Source: Cladosporium sp. IMV 00045
Taxonomy: Eukaryota > Ascomycota > Dothideomycetes > Cladosporiales > Cladosporiaceae
Assembly (NCBI GenBank): GCA_001931905.2
Contig: MSJI02000074.1
Span: 1-64,000 of the forward strand
Direction of reading: 5' to 3'
Length of the DNA: 64,000 nt
Shown here: one piece after another, positions 10,229 through 20,578 of the stretch
Numbering within the stretch: position 1 is the stretch's first letter
Layout: the number at the start of each line of letters is the position of its first letter
The notes under the pieces: model-generated
What the model was told of the DNA's origin: nothing
Databases searched by the model: none
Seen by the model: only the letters and a program-made list of their open reading frames with translations
Position numbers and translations under genes: made by a program

Positions 10229-11618
10229 TTGTCGCACCATTCACCTCCCACTTCCACTTTCAATCCCACCACTTCGGTCGCCTTAGGGCGGCCCTTCACA
10301 ACCGCCAAAATAGCCTCTGCAAAGCAACAGTACCGCACCTCGCTGCTCGGGGCTGGCGGCGACAACTACAAACCTCTACACAGCAACTCCTTCAGCGTAG
10401 AGGACCGACGAAACATCTACAACCCTGGAGGCTACCACGACCGCGAGGGCTTACCCACCACGTCCTCAGGAAATGGTACAAAACGCAGCTGTTGGAGGAG
10501 CATGATGTGGCTACCAAACTCGCGCTGGACGTGGTCCTTCGCACTCATCGCCCTCTTCCAGGCCATCATTGCCCTCGCGATCGAGGGTTACGTCTTTGGC
10601 CAGTTCGAGGTCAGCTTGAACGAATTCTCGCATGGAACGAGCGCTTCACACTCTGTCCCAACATACCTGGCGCTGTTCATCTTCGGTTTCTTGTACCAGC
10701 TGGTTCTGGTATACGATGCGCTGCGCGCGAAGAACACCATTCAGGTCATCGGACTCTGCATGTACAATGCCGGCATGCTCATCTACTCCGGTGTGCAGTT
10801 GACGCAGGTCAAGGAAGCCGTCGACGCTTTGCTGGTCCCTGAAGGTGGCGGCCCTGCTCAAATTGACCTGGATATTTGGGATAAGCTCTACTACTTCCTG
10901 CTCGCGTGCCCTTGCGTGATCGCTCTGGGCACGATCCTTCTCAGTGGTGTGGCTTGGAAGCTCTACCGCGAATTTGCATGGACAATCTACAAGAACATTT
11001 CCGCCGACCTGAGGCTCAAGCGGCGATACTTGACCTTCCAGGTAAGATTTCAGCGCTTCTCTCCATACAACCATACCCAACTAACATCACCTTCAGATCT
11101 ACATCGCCCTCCTCAAATTCGACTTCTTCTTCTTCCTCGCCTTCACCGTGCAATTCCTCGTCATCGTCGGCTCCAACTTCACCGACTTCGAATTCTACCT
11201 GACCATCGTCGCCGTGCCAGTAACGGTGTGCTTCCTCCTCTTCGCCGCCTTCGTGACCCGCCGCGAATCCTACATCGGCCAAGCGATCATGATCGTCGTC
11301 TACTTCGCCGCCATGGCCTACTTCATCTTCAAGCTGGTGCGCATGTACGACAAGGGCGACATGCAGAAGGTGCGAGAGTACCTGCCCGCGCGCAAGGCCC
11401 TGACCGTCTTCGCCGTCATCACCATCATCCTGCTCATCGCCACCATCGTCACGGCGTGTTTGTGCACGCGCAATTTCAACAAGGGCCTCAAACCGCACAT
11501 CCAGAAGCGCAAGGTCGAGAGCCCCGACGCCGCGAAGCCTTCGCCCTATGGCAATGAGGACTTCCAGGGTCCCGCGCATCCGCTGGGGCAGATTCAGAAT
11601 CGTATGACGATCGATTGA
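10229..11618 (+). CDS. UPF0658 Golgi apparatus membrane protein, right copy
   Basis: Second copy of the gene at 1446, with exons 10229-11041 and 11097-11618 (444 codons from the TTG, 353 from the first ATG at 10502). The 55-nt intron is at the same place with GTAAGA donor, CTAAC branch and TCAG acceptor, but its interior differs from the left copy. I noticed four residue changes (P/T before KRSCW, D/G in VPE[D/G]GG, I/M in KGD[I/M]QKV, H/Q in EDF[H/Q]GP). All other nucleotide differences I checked are synonymous, so both sequences look functional and very recently separated. The missing in-frame ATG at the 5' end is shared by both copies, which argues against a sequencing error there. Confidence 0.85.
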
Positions 11619-13547
11619 TCTGGGTCTGATATTGATGAGCATGAACCGACGAGGAGAAGTTTTTCCTTTATTTAACGCAGCAATTTCTTTTCTTTGTCAT
11701 GCAGGTGCTCTACCAGGATGGGTGTTTTTGGATACTTTTTCTTCTTTTTATTCGACGGAGTTGCATGGGAGAATTGCCCGACGGGGGGAAAACAGCTTTC
11801 CCCTCAATCGAGGCTATGCGGATAGATACCACTTTTTCCTTCTTGTTTCTTTTTTGCTGTTATCTATATGCTGTGTGTACATTCTTCATGACGGCCTTTG
11901 ACGCTCGGTTCAAAAATTGTTCAAAAATCTCAAAGTCACGATGTGTGTCGCTTGTCTATACCTTTTCTACATATCACTGCCCACCTATTTTTCTCTGTCC
12001 GGTAGAGTCTAGTGTACACGTGTTCATCGGCAACCTAGCGCCTCCATACCTACCTTCTATCTCTTCTCGAATTGCAGTTTTTGAACGAACAGAACAATTC
12101 AAGGAGAGCGTTATGGCCCGCGGCGTCTCCTCGTCTCTGTGTCCATCCCCTACAATGAGAGGAATCCTCATCGGTCGCGTGGTATTGGGGGCCTCGAGGT
12201 AGATAGATGCCCCTGCGCGAAAGAAGCCTCGGGATCTTCGTGGTCCGGCTTTGCTGCTGGCGAGCTTGGGAGATGATGGGATTTGACGATGCGGCTCTAC
12301 GCCTGGATTTGCCTTTGTGCATGATGGAAATGTTTTTTTTTTTTCCCTTTTCCGGACGCGTTTTGACTGACTACACAGTACATCGATCCGGGCGAAGATG
12401 ACGACTTGCAACCTTCTCTTCTTTCTTGGAGATGAATTGCCTGGTCGCGTGACCCATGGGAAGTGCTGGGCTGGGCTGGGCTGGGGCTGGTGTGCCTCCC
12501 TTCACGTCCACGTCCGCGTGCAAGTCTTGAGAATCTTGCTGCATCGCCGTGCAGGGTCGTTCGAGAGTTCCCGCGGTGTTTTTCGATCAATCTGAATGGT
12601 TTTGAGCATAGATTAGGCAGTGGTATATCTATAGTTGGGAATATTCATCGTGTTCTCGTCCCTGACGATCATGCCATGCCCGCCCGGCTCTGCGGCCCGC
12701 TTTTCTCAAGAGCATACCGAAATTCCGGACGATCCCCGTTCGGGTGATGGCTGACTTCACGTCTTGTTGTGTGTATGCTGGCTGCTGTGTTTTGCGTGGA
12801 AAAAACCATAATTGCCGTTTGATGAGCGATGAGTTGTTGTCCCGATATGTTGAGTTCTGATGTGAGAGGCTGATGGTGTCGTTTTGGGATTGTATGCTTC
12901 GCGTGCAGTCGGTTTGTAGCCATGAGCCAAGTGCGATAGGCTGTGCATTGCCTTTGGCGGAGAGGTCTTGAGGAATGAGAAGCTGAGTTTGTAGATGTCT
13001 CAAGAGAGATGGTCATGCTATGGTTTCGCTGACTTGGTGACAGAAGAGCTGAGGCAAGCGGCCGTCCGAGGCTTCTTAATTTGGCGCGAGTAGCGAGCGA
13101 TGCCACGCCTTGAGCGATGCGCCTTTGGAGTCTGAAGAAGATGTTAATGTGTGAGTAGGGACTCTTACGGAAGAAATGGAGCTGTATCAGTCATCGTCTG
13201 AAGACCGAAAGGCGTTTGGAAGAAAGCCCCTTTTTGCGACAGCCGATGCTGGAGCCCTGCCACGAGGAGAGAATCTCCACCCTCGACCGGCGACCTCTGC
13301 GAGATACGAATAGATGCTGCGAGAAAGAAAAAAGCCCACGTTAGCCATCTTCAAATAAAAAAAGATGTATCTGGAGGACTCTTTTTTCGCGATAGCCGAT
13401 CCTGAAGCCCTGCCAAAAGCCAATTCTCGCGGTCGCCCAGCAACCTCGCACGCACGCAACAAGACTCAGCACTCAAGAACACCACCAGTATCAAAACCTC
13501 CGTCGTATGAACAAATACAATAACAAAAAAGAACATTTTTTTTTTTT
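11619..13547. other. Intergenic region, right copy
   Basis: Homologous to 2837-4794 with frequent substitutions and indels. It begins with a T-rich probable 3' UTR and includes a GGCTG-repeat patch near 12465 and homopolymer runs near 12331. No protein gene can be supported. Confidence 0.5.
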
Positions 13548-13770
13548 AAAAAAAAAGGATCCCGGGCCCGGGTAGGTGTGTCCGAAGACCACCTATTTTT
13601 TATACACCGCGTAGTGTTTGGCAGCCGACTGCCTTATAAGAGCGCCCATAATCACGATCTAGCCGGGATTCGAACCCGACGTCTCCGTCACAGCCGGACT
13701 CTTAGGTGCGAAGAGAGCGCACAGCCTTCCGTGGGGCGCCTTAACCATTAGACCACTCCCCTTGGGGTTC
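13548..13770 (-). ncRNA. Candidate Pol III transcript with tRNA-like A and B boxes, right copy
   Basis: Counterpart of the element at 4795. The A box (13745-13755), B box (13676-13686), UUCG hairpin (13574-13594), GC palindrome (13561-13572) and a nine-T terminator run (13548-13556) are all preserved on the minus strand. The T-arm here has a C-G pair where the left copy has U-G, a change that keeps pairing. About 25 nt just downstream of the B box (around 13634-13655) are quite different from the left copy, while both sides are nearly identical. Divergent DNA beyond the terminator contrasts with the conserved element, which supports a function for the RNA. Confidence 0.5.
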
Positions 13771-15016
13771 ACGTGACTATTTCTTCTCTTGCCAGAGACT
13801 GCGAGTTTTACATTTATCTACTATTGACGGCCTGGGGCACGTGATGGCGTGGGAAGGGGACTTAGGTGGTTTTGGAGATGGGTGTTGGTGAGGGTTTGGT
13901 GGTGAGGTGGGTCCGGTGGGTCTTCTGGTCTTTGTAAGTGAAAGCCATCATCTTGGTGACGATCTATCATCTTCATCCTGCGACTAGTCGCTGAGGGTGT
14001 CTGTTAGCTACTGATGCATCTGCTGTTTTCGGGTCTTCGCACTTTTGAGCTGTTCGGTCGCAATTTTCTCGTCGCTGCCTTGACGCTTCTCCAGTCTCTT
14101 GGTCGCACACAACTGCCCACACAACACTGCTTAATGCCAGCGTCATGTTGAGCCTATCCGTATCCTAACTTCCAAAAGCGGCTGTGTTACTTATCACTAA
14201 GTCCTCCTAACACAACACCATACCTATTGACTTCGCTTTTCGCACACACAACAAATTGCTCGACTAACATTCTGCTTCGCCAAATTCATCATCCGTATAC
14301 TACCTATTCCCATCATCACATCGTATTCACCTTTCTCTCATTTCTTCCGCTCGCACAACGAACTACTCGCACGAGCATATCGACATACCAGCAGACAACT
14401 TTTGCACAATTGCGCTTCAGCATCACACCAATCTCTCACCCTCTTTTGAAGCGCACAACGGAACGCTAGCAAGAGCATATCGACGCACCAGCAGACAGCT
14501 CTTGATCTCCTCACGCTCTACTTCGCCGACTCCATCTTTCTTGCACTATTTCGCCTCAGCATCACAACAAACTCTCATCTCCTCTTGACGTGCACAACGG
14601 AACGCACACGCGAGCAGATCGACGCACCAGCAGACGATTCTGGGCCTCCTCACGCTTTACTTCGCCGACTTCATCGTTCTTACACTATTCCGCCTCAGCA
14701 TCACCTCAAACTTTCATATCCAGTTGACGCGCACAACTAAACGCTCACTCAAACGCACCCGAGACCAGCAGACAGCGCTTCGAAATACAACCTCCTCGCG
14801 CTCTACTCTGCGGAGTTCTTTGCGACCCTCCTTCTCCCGGTACAACATCAGACCCACTCCTCGCTTGATACGCACGACAGATCGCTCACTGAAGTGCATC
14901 GACAAAATCAGCAGACACCTCTTTGATCGCGTAGGGGATCGCCACCTGCCCTACTTCGCACCCCGTCATAGCTTGCTCAACACAACTGCGCCAATACTTG
15001 GTCGCTCCATCTTACG
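13771..15016. other. Upstream region of the F-box-like gene, right copy
   Basis: Related to 5016-6261. No recognised protein. Much of it is the degenerate tandem repeat listed separately. Confidence 0.45.
14373..14900 (+). repeat. Degenerate tandem repeat, four units, right copy
   Basis: Same repeat as at 5618 but with one more unit. Unit starts lie at about 14373, 14473, 14612 and 14761. The extra unit carries GAGCAGATCGACGCACCAGC. Confidence 0.6.
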
Positions 15017-15871
15017 ATGGCGCACACCGACTCGGACTCGATGCAAAAACTCGAGAAAGCTATGCAGCGTATGTGCCTCGGAGGCATTTCTACCGAACAG
15101 TCCATCACCGACATGGCAAACGCCGCCTCAGACTCGATGCGAATGCTTGAGAAAGCTATGCAGCATCTCACCATCGGAGACACAGCTACCGAACAAAATC
15201 TTTCGACGGCAATCACTACTACGTCCTCCTCTCAAACCAGACCATCCCTCCTCACCATCCCGCAAAAGTTGCGCAACCAAATCTTTTCGTATGTCTACGA
15301 AGTCGAACCAGGCCGCATTGATTCTGGCGACTCCCACCCATCCATCGACTCGATCATCGCCTGCCGCCAGCTGTACAACGAGTTCAAGGAGATGTACTTG
15401 CACGCTTTCCACAGCTATTGGCCCGAGAGTCGCCTGTACATGAAGATCTTCAGCGCCAATGAAATCACGACCGCGATAAATGGACTCCGTCACGCCCCGG
15501 GAGCAGGTCTGCGTCACCTCCGGCAGGTCGGAATTTTCTGTATGCCATTATCCATCGCATTCGAATATCGTGAGGGCGTCTGGGTTGGTACTAGACATTG
15601 GGTGTATAACCAGACTTTCGTTCGGACCTTGGTTGCCGGGCCCACAAGCCCTCACTTGCACACAGGTCCCCCATTCGCGCAATATGCGAGCTCGAAGTTG
15701 TTCGATATCTTAAGCCGCTACCAGCACGCGAACAAAATCGGTGATCCGTCTCAGGGTCGTGGCTTGAGCTTCGACTGTATTGCCACCATGCTGACGGTCC
15801 TTGAAGTTGAGATTGACAATCCGCTTTGGGAAAATGAATCGTTTAACTGGAGATTGAGCAGGAGATACTGA
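15017..15871 (+). CDS. F-box-like hypothetical protein, right copy, intact
   Basis: A single-exon frame of 284 residues starting with ATG. The N-terminus is an internal duplication of about 33 residues; both halves carry DSM..LEKAMQ followed by a GG/GD-x-TEQ element. Next comes LLTIPQKLRNQIFSYVY, the leucine/proline pattern of the F-box-like start seen in very many Pezizomycotina hypothetical proteins, then a region conserved with the left copy (ACRQLYNEF, RYQHANKIGDPSQGRGLSF). F-box proteins link substrates to SCF ubiquitin ligases, but only the short N-terminal helix resembles an F-box and no substrate domain is recognisable. Compared with the left copy it lacks an intron and roughly 250 bp between the duplicated segment and the F-box-like segment. 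The protein diverges far faster than its neighbours. Confidence 0.65.
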   Translation: MAHTDSDSMQKLEKAMQRMCLGGISTEQSITDMANAASDSMRMLEKAMQHLTIGDTATEQNLSTAITTTSSSQTRPSLLTIPQKLRNQIFSYVYEVEPGRIDSGDSHPSIDSIIACRQLYNEFKEMYLHAFHSYWPESRLYMKIFSANEITTAINGLRHAPGAGLRHLRQVGIFCMPLSIAFEYREGVWVGTRHWVYNQTFVRTLVAGPTSPHLHTGPPFAQYASSKLFDILSRYQHANKIGDPSQGRGLSFDCIATMLTVLEVEIDNPLWENESFNWRLSRRY

Positions 15872-16756
15872 GAACATTGAGGCAGCGCTTGCTTGCAATT
15901 GATTCAGCGTTTCCGGGGTGAGGACAATTGGCAAGAGTAAGCTCTCGCGCGTTTGCTGCTCGGAAACTTCGACCTCGTGGTGGAATCGGAGCCTGGTGGA
16001 GCATGCGTAGAGCACTTGACAGCAAGAGAGAACACGCATAGACTTGAGCTCGAGGTCGCAACTTTGGACGTTGGAATACGCCAAAGTAGTTGGGAGCAGG
16101 GTAAGAAAAAGCAAGGTAGGGAACAACGAGTAACAGCAATGAGTTTAGTGAGAATGCAATCGGTCATCCTTGCTCCAACTTCTGGGAATTAACCCTATGC
16201 CATCCGATTGGAGGCTTCGCCTTTTCTCACAACAGAGCCGAAAATTCACAATACTGACGAATGAAAGAGAAGTGAAATTGAATGTGTACGAGTCAAGAGA
16301 AAATGATGAATTTGATCTATCAAAAGCAAGTGTAGTATTACCTCCCCAAGTACTAGAGGAAACCCAAACGAATAACCAATTTTGTGTTCATCGAAACGGT
16401 GTTGTTCCCCAACGCCAACGCTAGTCTATATAGAAATCTCCGCATAAGCAAGGAGTGAAGAAAAAGGGTATCGCAAACTTTGCAGAAACCAGCAAAATCC
16501 ACATCCAGCTGGGATGGAATGGTAAAAATCCAAGAGAAAGGAAAATCGTGTGATCGTCCCGACCAAAGAAGAAGAAAGGAATCCAACCGAAGGAAAAGAA
16601 ACCAAGAAAGTAAGAGGAAGAGGAGTCGTGATGTCGTGATTAAAAAAGATGATTCTCCGGTCTCCAAGTGTTGTGTGTTCTGGAAATGTGTGCAGTGCTC
16701 AAGTCAAACTGCTTGGCTCACAGGATGCTCTCAATATGCGATCTCGGCTTCAGCAA
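15872..16756. other. Intergenic region between convergent genes, right copy
   Basis: Shared 3' flanks of the F-box-like gene (plus strand) and the arrestin gene (minus strand). No gene supported. It lacks the roughly 400-bp insert seen in the left copy. Confidence 0.45.
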
Positions 16757-18442
16757 CTAGCGGACAGGCAGAGTGGGCATGGCCATAGCCTCAGGACGGA
16801 CAGTGGTCCTGGCGGCGCGGCTGGTTTCGCGATCAGTGTAGCCCGGCGGCGGCGCATCAAGAGTGCTGCTGCGAGCGAGGCGGGTGCCCTGTCGGGCGTA
16901 CGCGGGTGCATAGTCTTCTTGCGGCTGCGGTTCGGCTGAGGGGTTAACGAGGCTGCGCGGAGCGAAGAAAGATGCAATATCGTCTTCGACATCGGTGTTG
17001 AGGACGGCAGACGCGACGGATTCGCGACGACGGTCGGCGTCGGGGGTTTGATCGATGGGTGCAGCGGCGGAGATTTGCATCGGGACGCGCAGATCGATGG
17101 AGCCGCCGAGGCCGGCAGTCTGGAGAGACAGCGAAAGGGCGAGGATGTAGGTGCGGCTGATGAGGCAGGAGTGGAAGGTAGGCACGAAAGAGTGTTTCTT
17201 GCTCGGCAGCTCGATGGGAAGCTGCATCGAGGTGGTGTAGAATGGAGTTCCGGGCTTATAAGTGGAGCTTGGTGCAGGAGTCCAGCGCTTGTCTTCCATG
17301 GAAGCAATGCTATCGCGGCGGCTGGCAGGCTCGCTGTCCTTCTCTGGCTCCTCGAGCCTCCATTCGTAGTTTCCCATGACACGGGTGGCAAGATCAATGG
17401 TGTGACCGTGGACGTTCCTTGAAGCGTCGAATTCGCTGTCGGCCTTTTTGGGGATGTCGTGGCGTGCGCTGGTGGCGTAGTAAGTGCGTGTCTTCAGCTT
17501 GCTAGCCAACTTGTCCAGACGTGGTGGCTGCTTGACGCCCCTAGCGGGTTCGAAGCGAAGCATCATGCTGGCGTTGGTGGTGACACGGCTGAAACCAAGT
17601 TCCGAGTTTGCAGCAGGGAGCTGGGCGCTCTTGGGCTGGGCGACTTCCATCACCAGCGTTCCGAGCGGGCCCATGAAGAGACCCTTCTTGAGCTTCTTCT
17701 CCTTGCGCAGGCAGTATTCGGTCTTCGCATCGTCCTCAAGCATGCCTTGCACGTCTAGTGGAGGCGCCTCGTCGACCGCGGGCACAATTCTGACTCTGCG
17801 TGCCTTGGAGCACACGTGGGTGCGCTTCTCGTCGTCGCCGCTCAGCTTCGTGATGCGGGCGAAGATACCGTATCTCACACTGGCCATCTCCGGGGTCATG
17901 TCGTCCAGTGTGCCGTCTTTGTGAGACAATTCCTGATCGCCAAGCGAAGGTGGCAACTGGAGGTGCGCCTCTCTGACCATGGGGTTGTTGACCTTGTGCT
18001 TGCAGACTCTATCAAGCAAAGTTCTGGGTACTTTGAAGACAAAGTCAAACTCGTAGGTCTTGCCGGCCTTGAGCGTGCGCTCTGCACGCTCATCGGGGTA
18101 AAGGCGATCCAAGTGCGGCTGGTTAAGGCGCAAGAAGTTGTGGTACGCCTCTGAGCGACCACTAATCGCCGCGGCAGTGGTGTAGCGCTCGACGTAAGTC
18201 CTCGAGGTTCCTATGAATTCGATTTCGACATCGTCAAACTCAGTGTCGACGGCCGGCTTGATGATGACTTTGCCTTCGATCTTGTCCATTGTCGAGTAGA
18301 CCCTCCTGCGGCTGTTAAGGTGGATGTTGATCTCAGGCTTTGAGTTGTGCGCAATGTTGCGCAGCTTGCCAGGGAATCCAGGCATGCCGGGCAGGTGAAT
18401 GCCGCCTGCGGCATTGTTGTTCTGGTTGTGAGAAGTGGACAT
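16757..18442 (-). CDS. Arrestin-domain protein with PPxY motif, complete copy
   Basis: One exon, 561 residues, clear ATG. The N-terminal half is an arrestin N-like beta-sandwich (KPEINIHLNSRRRVYS..., then EFDDVEIEFIGTSRTYVER). A long central part follows with the conserved segment ELGFSRVTTNASMMLRFEP, and the tail is rich in Ser/Arg/Pro. The PPPGY in the tail is a WW-domain ligand, so by family knowledge the protein would act as an arrestin-related trafficking adaptor bringing a Rsp5/Nedd4-type ubiquitin ligase to membrane transporters. No membrane segment or signal peptide is seen. Subgroup (for example CreD/ApyA) cannot be decided from the sequence alone. Its truncated twin lies at the left contig end. 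Confidence 0.85.
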   Translation of the reverse strand: MSTSHNQNNNAAGGIHLPGMPGFPGKLRNIAHNSKPEINIHLNSRRRVYSTMDKIEGKVIIKPAVDTEFDDVEIEFIGTSRTYVERYTTAAAISGRSEAYHNFLRLNQPHLDRLYPDERAERTLKAGKTYEFDFVFKVPRTLLDRVCKHKVNNPMVREAHLQLPPSLGDQELSHKDGTLDDMTPEMASVRYGIFARITKLSGDDEKRTHVCSKARRVRIVPAVDEAPPLDVQGMLEDDAKTEYCLRKEKKLKKGLFMGPLGTLVMEVAQPKSAQLPAANSELGFSRVTTNASMMLRFEPARGVKQPPRLDKLASKLKTRTYYATSARHDIPKKADSEFDASRNVHGHTIDLATRVMGNYEWRLEEPEKDSEPASRRDSIASMEDKRWTPAPSSTYKPGTPFYTTSMQLPIELPSKKHSFVPTFHSCLISRTYILALSLSLQTAGLGGSIDLRVPMQISAAAPIDQTPDADRRRESVASAVLNTDVEDDIASFFAPRSLVNPSAEPQPQEDYAPAYARQGTRLARSSTLDAPPPGYTDRETSRAARTTVRPEAMAMPTLPVR

Positions 18443-20578
18443 AGCGATGGTTTGGAGCTGGTACGGCTCTGCTTTATTAAATGAAGATGGAGGGGTATTG
18501 AACTAGTGATGGGGTGATGTCTTGGAAATGAGGTCGCACGCCAGGCTCGGCAGCGCCTCTCTGATCACACGAGCAGCAGGGTGTCGAGTTGACTCTTGCT
18601 GTGGTATGAATGGTAGCTGCTCCCCGCACGTCTTGATGCGACGGTGATAGGCAGAAGAGTAGGTACGTAGCGAAGGCTGTTCTTGACCTCGTGGGAGCAG
18701 ACGCTGGGCGGAATAGAAATGAGCCACCTCATGGCAGGTGGCGAGCCTCGAAGGCTTATATATTCATGGCGAGCGTAACGCTGGTTCATGTTGACCTGCT
18801 AGATCTTAGGGCGCAACACGATGGCAGACACAGAAAGGGCACCAGTTGAGTCACTGACGAGCCAATTACGCCGTGATGCGCAAACTCCGATGCCAAAATC
18901 GCCAATGCCTTCCCCAGGCTCGAGCGCTAGCGTCGGAATGACTGGGGGCGTGCGGCCTTGCTCAAGTCAGCATCGGGGTACATCTCTACATCCACTTCAA
19001 TTTCTGTGCCAGATCTGCCACAGGGCGCTGCACTGGTGATCCGCAGGGCGTGTGCTTGGTAATGTCCAGTTGTTTGCAGGCATGAATTCTACCAGCTGAC
19101 CTACTTTGTCGTGTGCGGCTCTGCGCTTCCAGCATGTGATTCCGTCGTTTTTGACACACCTCCCGCCACGCACGATCCGGTGCCAGGCCATGTTTGGCAG
19201 GCGAACGCGTGTATAGCAGGCGCTCACGATGTGCTGTGTCATGGCGACCGCATAAGTAAAGAACACCCGGGTCGAGCAAGGCCGTGTGGATCTCAACAAA
19301 CGCCATTCTCCCGTCAGCGTTGCCCCATGAAGTCTGGCGCTGCCCTCAGAAATGCCGTCCCAGGCGCGGTCCCAAGCGCTGGCAGAAACTTCTGGTGCGC
19401 CGCCGAACGCACGTGTTTCTTTTGCCCGGCATCGTGCTCGGTATACCGATTCAGGTTTGTGGAGGAGCACGAAGGGCTTGCCTCGACTTTGGGATATCCA
19501 CTACGGAGTTGCGATCATGTTGCAATAGGTTCAGGCACGTCCTCGCCATCTCGTAGTGCCTGCACGCCATCACCGTATCCGACCATAGTGGCCGTTGACT
19601 TGCTGTTGCTCGGTGTCCGCGCCAGCGAATATTCCTGCCGGCATTCAAGGCGTGCTCGCACACCGCGGATTTGCTATACACACTTTGTCTTCGCCAAGGG
19701 TCGTATCCGCTTTATTTTTGCAAACGGCCTTCACGCCTGCTGCGAACGGACTTGGGCGTGGCTTGAGAACTGCGGAGCTCGCCACTGCCCGACATCGGCT
19801 AATTGCAACCCCAGAGTCGAGAACTCCCTAGACCTGCTGCCCATCGAGGTCCTCTCGGTCGTGTTTCGTTAGATTTATTACCGCATTAGGAAATCTTCTG
19901 CGGACGCAACGAGATGGCGAATTTTTTTCTTCGCTTGCCTCCGTCGACAATGTTGGTCCTTTTCTTGAAGGCAGATGGCAATTTGGAAGAAACAATTTTG
20001 CCATACTTTTCGCCCGAGCCTCTCACGTTGCAAACTTTGCGCTCGCAGCGAGTCAATCGCTTGTATCTCGCGAAGGTACCTCTCTGGGTGAAACGAAAGG
20101 AGAGCTGCGACGGAATGGCGTGCTCAAGCTCCAGCCCTGCGTGAATTCCGATTCCGTTGTCGATCATGATGTGAGATTTGTTTTGCTGAGAAAGCTGACG
20201 ATGATCTTTGCCCGTCATAAGCGCGCTTTTCTATGGATCAGCTGCGCGTACATCAAGCTTGTTACGAATCAAGTCGTCTTTTGACACGAGATGTTGGTAT
20301 AGACGTTGTCGCGACTTCGTAGATCATCTCACTCTGTGATCCGCTAAGAGATAGCGCGATGGTAAATGCTGGAGTGCGAAAGGGCTCGAGAATGCTCCAC
20401 TTGCTTGGCGCTGAGCTAAGGCAAGCAGGCATACCTTAACTGCACTTCAAGGCATCGACAAGGCTGGTTTGTCTTTGATGTTTGTGCTGGCTGGTGTTTC
20501 TCTTCTGCGGATATCGGCGTCGACGATACGAGTCATGTTGTGGCGTGCCATTGAGGCAGCTGCGGATGACTGACGATA
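18443..20578. other. Gene-poor stretch of 2.1 kb
   Basis: The first part is the promoter of the arrestin gene. From about 18820 to 19870 overlapping open frames exist on both strands (for example 19111-19872 plus, 18997-19470 minus). They are Cys/Arg/Ser-rich, lack any family resemblance and overlap each other, so I do not call a gene. No tRNA or repeat was found. Confidence 0.4.

Noticed and set aside
8420..10240. A 606-codon minus-strand frame running through the N gap, fusing the arrestin gene to sequence beyond it
   Set aside because: The part right of the gap is the antisense of the UPF0658 leader, identical to 1246-1457. The fusion is created by the placeholder gap, not by a real gene.
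18997..19872. Overlapping frames of 157 (minus) and 253 (plus) codons
   Set aside because: They overlap on opposite strands, have odd Cys/Arg/Ser composition and no recognisable domain; neither can be preferred.
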